Assembly (NCBI GenBank): GCA_943330985.1 | Contig: CALQJV010000023.1 | Coordinates: forward strand, 1-10,010 | Origin: Chitinophaga pinensis | GTDB taxonomy: Bacteria > Bacteroidota > Bacteroidia > M30B66 | Reading direction: 5' to 3' | DNA length: 10,010 bases | In this document: in pieces, positions 7,965-10,010 of the stretch | Layout of the letters: each line of letters begins with the position of its first letter | Position numbering within the stretch: position 1 is the stretch's first letter | Made by a program: the position numbers and the translations under genes | Notes under the pieces: model-generated | What the model was told of the DNA's origin: nothing | The model's database searches: none | The model's input: the letters and a program-made list of their open reading frames with translations, nothing else

Positions 7965-9128
7965 ATGTACGCAACTATTAGCGAATTGCTTAAAACTTTT
8001 GGGATTCATATTGCATTACCAATTCAAACGTTCGGTTTTTTTGTTGCACTAGCTTTTATGGTGGCCGCTTGGTTACTTGGAAAAGAACTTCGTCGCAAAG
8101 AATCGCTCGGGATTTTGAAGCCGATAATAAAAGATGTTGAAGTTGGAAAACAAGCCGGCACATCGGATTATATTATTGCCGGTTTACTCGGATTTATAAT
8201 CGGTTTCAAAGCATTATTTATGATTTTGAATTATTCAGAATTTGTAAATGATCCACAATCAACATTGCTTTCATTAAGTGGAAATATAATTGGTGGCATT
8301 TTAGGTATTATTGGGATGATATACTGGCGCTTCAAAGAAAGTGAAGCCCAAAAGAAACTGAAATATGAAGTAAAGAAAGTAACCATGAAGGCCGAAGAGC
8401 ATGTCGGTAATATTATTTTACTTGGGGTTGTTGGCGGATTATTAGGTGCAAAAATCTTTCACAATCTTGAAAATCCTGCTGAATTCATGGCCGATCCCAT
8501 TGGCTCCTTATTATCATTTTCGGGATTAACTTTCTACGGAGGTCTAATCGTAGCTGCCGTTTTAATTATTCGTTATGGGAAGAAAAACGGATTACCTGCG
8601 CTACATTTAACCGACGCCGCTGCTCCTGCTTTGATGATTTCCTATGGAATTGGACGTGTGGGCTGCATGATGTCGGGTGATGGGGATTGGGGAATTGTGA
8701 ATAATAGCCCCAAACCTAATTCGATGAATTTTTTACCCGATTGGATGTGGGCGTTTAAGTTTCCTCACAATGTAAATAATGATGGGATACCTATTCCAGG
8801 TTGCGTTGGAAGATGGTGCCACGAATTACCCGAAGCTGTTTATCCAACATCGTTTTACGAAACCATCATGGCCATTATTTTATTCGGAGTTCTTTGGGCA
8901 ATTAGAAAACGAATTACAACTCCGGGTTTGCTCTTCAGCATCTATTTAATTTTGAATGGAGCGGAGCGTTTTTTAATCGAATCAATTCGTGTAAATACAC
9001 AATATCATATTTTAGGATTGGGCATCACGCAAGCACAAATCATCTCTTCAACATTAATTATACTCGGATTTGTTGGAATCTGGTTTACTAGAAAATTAAA
9101 CAATCAACATTCAAATGTTCAGGCCTGA
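7965..9128 (+). CDS. lgt: Prolipoprotein diacylglyceryl transferase, long Bacteroidota form
   Basis: Lgt is an inner-membrane enzyme that moves diacylglycerol from phosphatidylglycerol to the lipobox cysteine of prolipoproteins. The protein has 387 residues with several hydrophobic spans, about 100 more than E. coli Lgt. Family marks are EFMADP (173-178), LTFYGGLI (188-195), GIGRVGCMMSGDGDWG (228-243), YPTSFYE (293-299) and GAERFLIESIR (332-342). Extra length comes partly from a second copy of one segment: residues 80-106 resemble 161-187 without gaps at an offset of 81. Compared with E. coli, Y26 appears as F23, H103 as Y191 and N146 as C234, while the arginine of GRxG is kept (R231). I recall GRxGC...GDGDWG in other Bacteroidota homologues, so this is probably a lineage variant and not a dead copy. 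The gene overlaps the next one by 14 bp. It would process lipoproteins such as the one encoded at 1936. Confidence 0.92.
   Translation: MYATISELLKTFGIHIALPIQTFGFFVALAFMVAAWLLGKELRRKESLGILKPIIKDVEVGKQAGTSDYIIAGLLGFIIGFKALFMILNYSEFVNDPQSTLLSLSGNIIGGILGIIGMIYWRFKESEAQKKLKYEVKKVTMKAEEHVGNIILLGVVGGLLGAKIFHNLENPAEFMADPIGSLLSFSGLTFYGGLIVAAVLIIRYGKKNGLPALHLTDAAAPALMISYGIGRVGCMMSGDGDWGIVNNSPKPNSMNFLPDWMWAFKFPHNVNNDGIPIPGCVGRWCHELPEAVYPTSFYETIMAIILFGVLWAIRKRITTPGLLFSIYLILNGAERFLIESIRVNTQYHILGLGITQAQIISSTLIILGFVGIWFTRKLNNQHSNVQA
8202..8525 (+). repeat. Protein-level internal duplication within lgt
   Basis: Encoded residues 80-106 (8202-8282) and 161-187 (8445-8525) align without gaps: 12 of 27 are identical, including G, K, N, EF, DP, LLS and SG. 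Flanking glycines (73/154, 76/157, 111/192) keep the same 81-residue offset. The second copy aligns with the EFMADP...GGLI region of ordinary Lgt; the first is the extra one. The similarity is at protein level; I see no long DNA identity, so the event looks old. Confidence 0.7.
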
Positions 9129-9930
9129 TTCAATCAATGAAATTTGCGCTGATGTTTGTCAAATAAGCCGTCGGGTTGGAGCATTCATTCTCGCAGAGCA
9201 AAAAAAACTCACCGAATATGATATTGAATCAAAAGGCCTAAATGACTTTGTAACCTACGTTGACAAAGCAGCAGAAGAACACTTAGTAGCTGAACTTAAT
9301 ACATTAATTCCGGATGCTGGCTTTATCACCGAAGAAGCAACGATAGCAAGGGAGGACAAAGAGTTTATTTGGATAATTGATCCAATCGATGGTACGACCA
9401 ATTTCATCCACGGACTTCCATTGTTTTGTATCAGTATTGCACTCATGCATCAAGGTAAAATAATCTTGGGGGTTGTTTACGAAATAAGTAATGACGAGTG
9501 TTTTCATGCAATTGAAGGCGGAAATGCTTACCTCAACCAAGAGGTCATTCATGTATCATCCAGAAATCTTCTTAAGGATTCACTTCTTGTAACTGGATTC
9601 CCCTATAAAGATGAAATCAAACTTGAACGTTGGATGAAATTGTTTGTTGAACTTCTGAGGAAGTCACATGGTGTTCGTCGTTTAGGTTCGGCAGCTATCG
9701 ATTTAGCTTATGTAGCTTGTGGTCGATTTGAGGCATTTTACGAATACGGTTTGAGTCCTTGGGATGTGGCCGCTGGAACATTTATCGTTCAACAAGCTGG
9801 CGGAAAAGTGAGCGATTATGCAGGAGGTGATAATTACCTATTTGGCAAAGAGCTGCTTGCTGGAAACGGACGAATGAATGAAGAACTTAGGGAGGTTATT
9901 TTAGATCACATTTCTGAAAAGCGGAATTAA
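9115..9930 (+). CDS. Inositol monophosphatase family protein
   Basis: These magnesium-dependent cytoplasmic phosphatases act on inositol-1-phosphate or related sugar and nucleotide phosphates; the exact substrate cannot be read from sequence. The 271-residue length is typical. The metal-site motifs are complete: ITEEA (E73), WIIDPIDGTTNF (D89, D92, with G93 and T94) and SPWDVAAG (D217). The AGGKVSDYAGG stretch after the last motif is also standard. It resembles SuhB-type enzymes more than CysQ or fructose-1,6-bisphosphatase, but I give no symbol. The start overlaps the end of lgt by 14 bp, and the stop shares one base with the next start, pointing to translational coupling with Lgt and the lipid-kinase homologue. 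That context would suit a role in phospholipid or inositol-lipid metabolism, but this is inference. Confidence 0.92.
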   Translation: MFRPDSINEICADVCQISRRVGAFILAEQKKLTEYDIESKGLNDFVTYVDKAAEEHLVAELNTLIPDAGFITEEATIAREDKEFIWIIDPIDGTTNFIHGLPLFCISIALMHQGKIILGVVYEISNDECFHAIEGGNAYLNQEVIHVSSRNLLKDSLLVTGFPYKDEIKLERWMKLFVELLRKSHGVRRLGSAAIDLAYVACGRFEAFYEYGLSPWDVAAGTFIVQQAGGKVSDYAGGDNYLFGKELLAGNGRMNEELREVILDHISEKRN

Positions 9931-10010
9931 TGAAACCAAAATTCCGCTTTATAATCAATCCTATTTCGGGAGGTAAAAAGAAAAATCATATTCCCGATGC
10001 AATTCGAAAA
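9930..10010 (+). CDS. Diacylglycerol/lipid kinase family protein, N-terminal fragment
   Basis: Only the first 27 codons are inside the window. ATG at 9930-9932 overlaps the preceding stop by one base (TAATG). The peptide opens MKPKFRFIINPISGGKKK. The FIINPISGG pattern is the nucleotide-binding start of the DAGK catalytic domain (YegS, DgkB, sphingosine-kinase-like proteins), which phosphorylates diacylglycerol or related lipids at the membrane. The family is well supported by this motif and its position at the N-terminus, but the substrate is not known. The tight coupling to the phosphatase and Lgt genes suggests one operon. Confidence 0.75.
   Translation, partial: MKPKFRFIINPISGGKKKNHIPDAIRK

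Noticed and set aside
7781..7981. 66-codon plus-strand frame bridging mtaB and lgt
   Set aside because: It overlaps the conserved C-terminus of MtaB and the start of lgt in another frame and resembles no known protein.

Overview
The window looks like ordinary chromosome from a member of the Bacteroidota, probably a Flavobacteriales-like lineage. The reasons are an AT-rich base composition by eye, no Shine-Dalgarno-like sites before the genes, promoter boxes of the Bacteroidota TAnnTTTG type, a secreted protein built from PKD and Ig-like modules, a DUF5723-type outer-membrane barrel fused to an OmpA domain, and a lineage-variant Lgt. I see no insertion sequence, phage gene, CRISPR array, toxin-antitoxin pair or other sign of an accessory island.

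Left part (1-5990). A large secreted multidomain protein runs leftward off the window edge; its first 398 residues are present. It diverges from a rightward group: rnhB (RNase HII), a lipoprotein of unknown function, and, 2 bp after it, an outer-membrane protein with a signal peptide, a DUF5723-like beta domain, eight thrombospondin type 3 (calcium-binding) repeats and a C-terminal OmpA peptidoglycan-binding domain. The last two are tightly coupled and probably form one cell-envelope unit.

Middle part (5991-6635). A GC-rich hairpin serves as terminator between the converging OmpA-family gene and rpsT. On the minus strand a tRNA-Glu(UUC) gene lies 22 bp upstream of rpsT (ribosomal protein S20), and a clear Bacteroidota-type promoter stands before the tRNA. 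The remaining intergenic stretch (about 6493-6635) holds the likely mtaB promoter and nothing else I can identify.

Right part (6636-10010). A rightward run of genes encodes MtaB (tRNA methylthiotransferase), Lgt (lipoprotein diacylglyceryl transferase), an inositol monophosphatase-family enzyme and the start of a diacylglycerol/lipid-kinase-family protein. The last three overlap (14 bp and 1 bp), so they are very likely co-translated. Lgt would supply the lipid anchor for lipoproteins such as the one at 1936. The phosphatase and lipid kinase suggest a membrane-lipid theme, but this is inference.

I did not find a convincing new system. The most notable points are an internal duplication in Lgt with changes at residues conserved in the E. 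coli enzyme, the lipoprotein/DUF5723-OmpA pair, and the C2-like and PKD modules of the truncated secreted protein.
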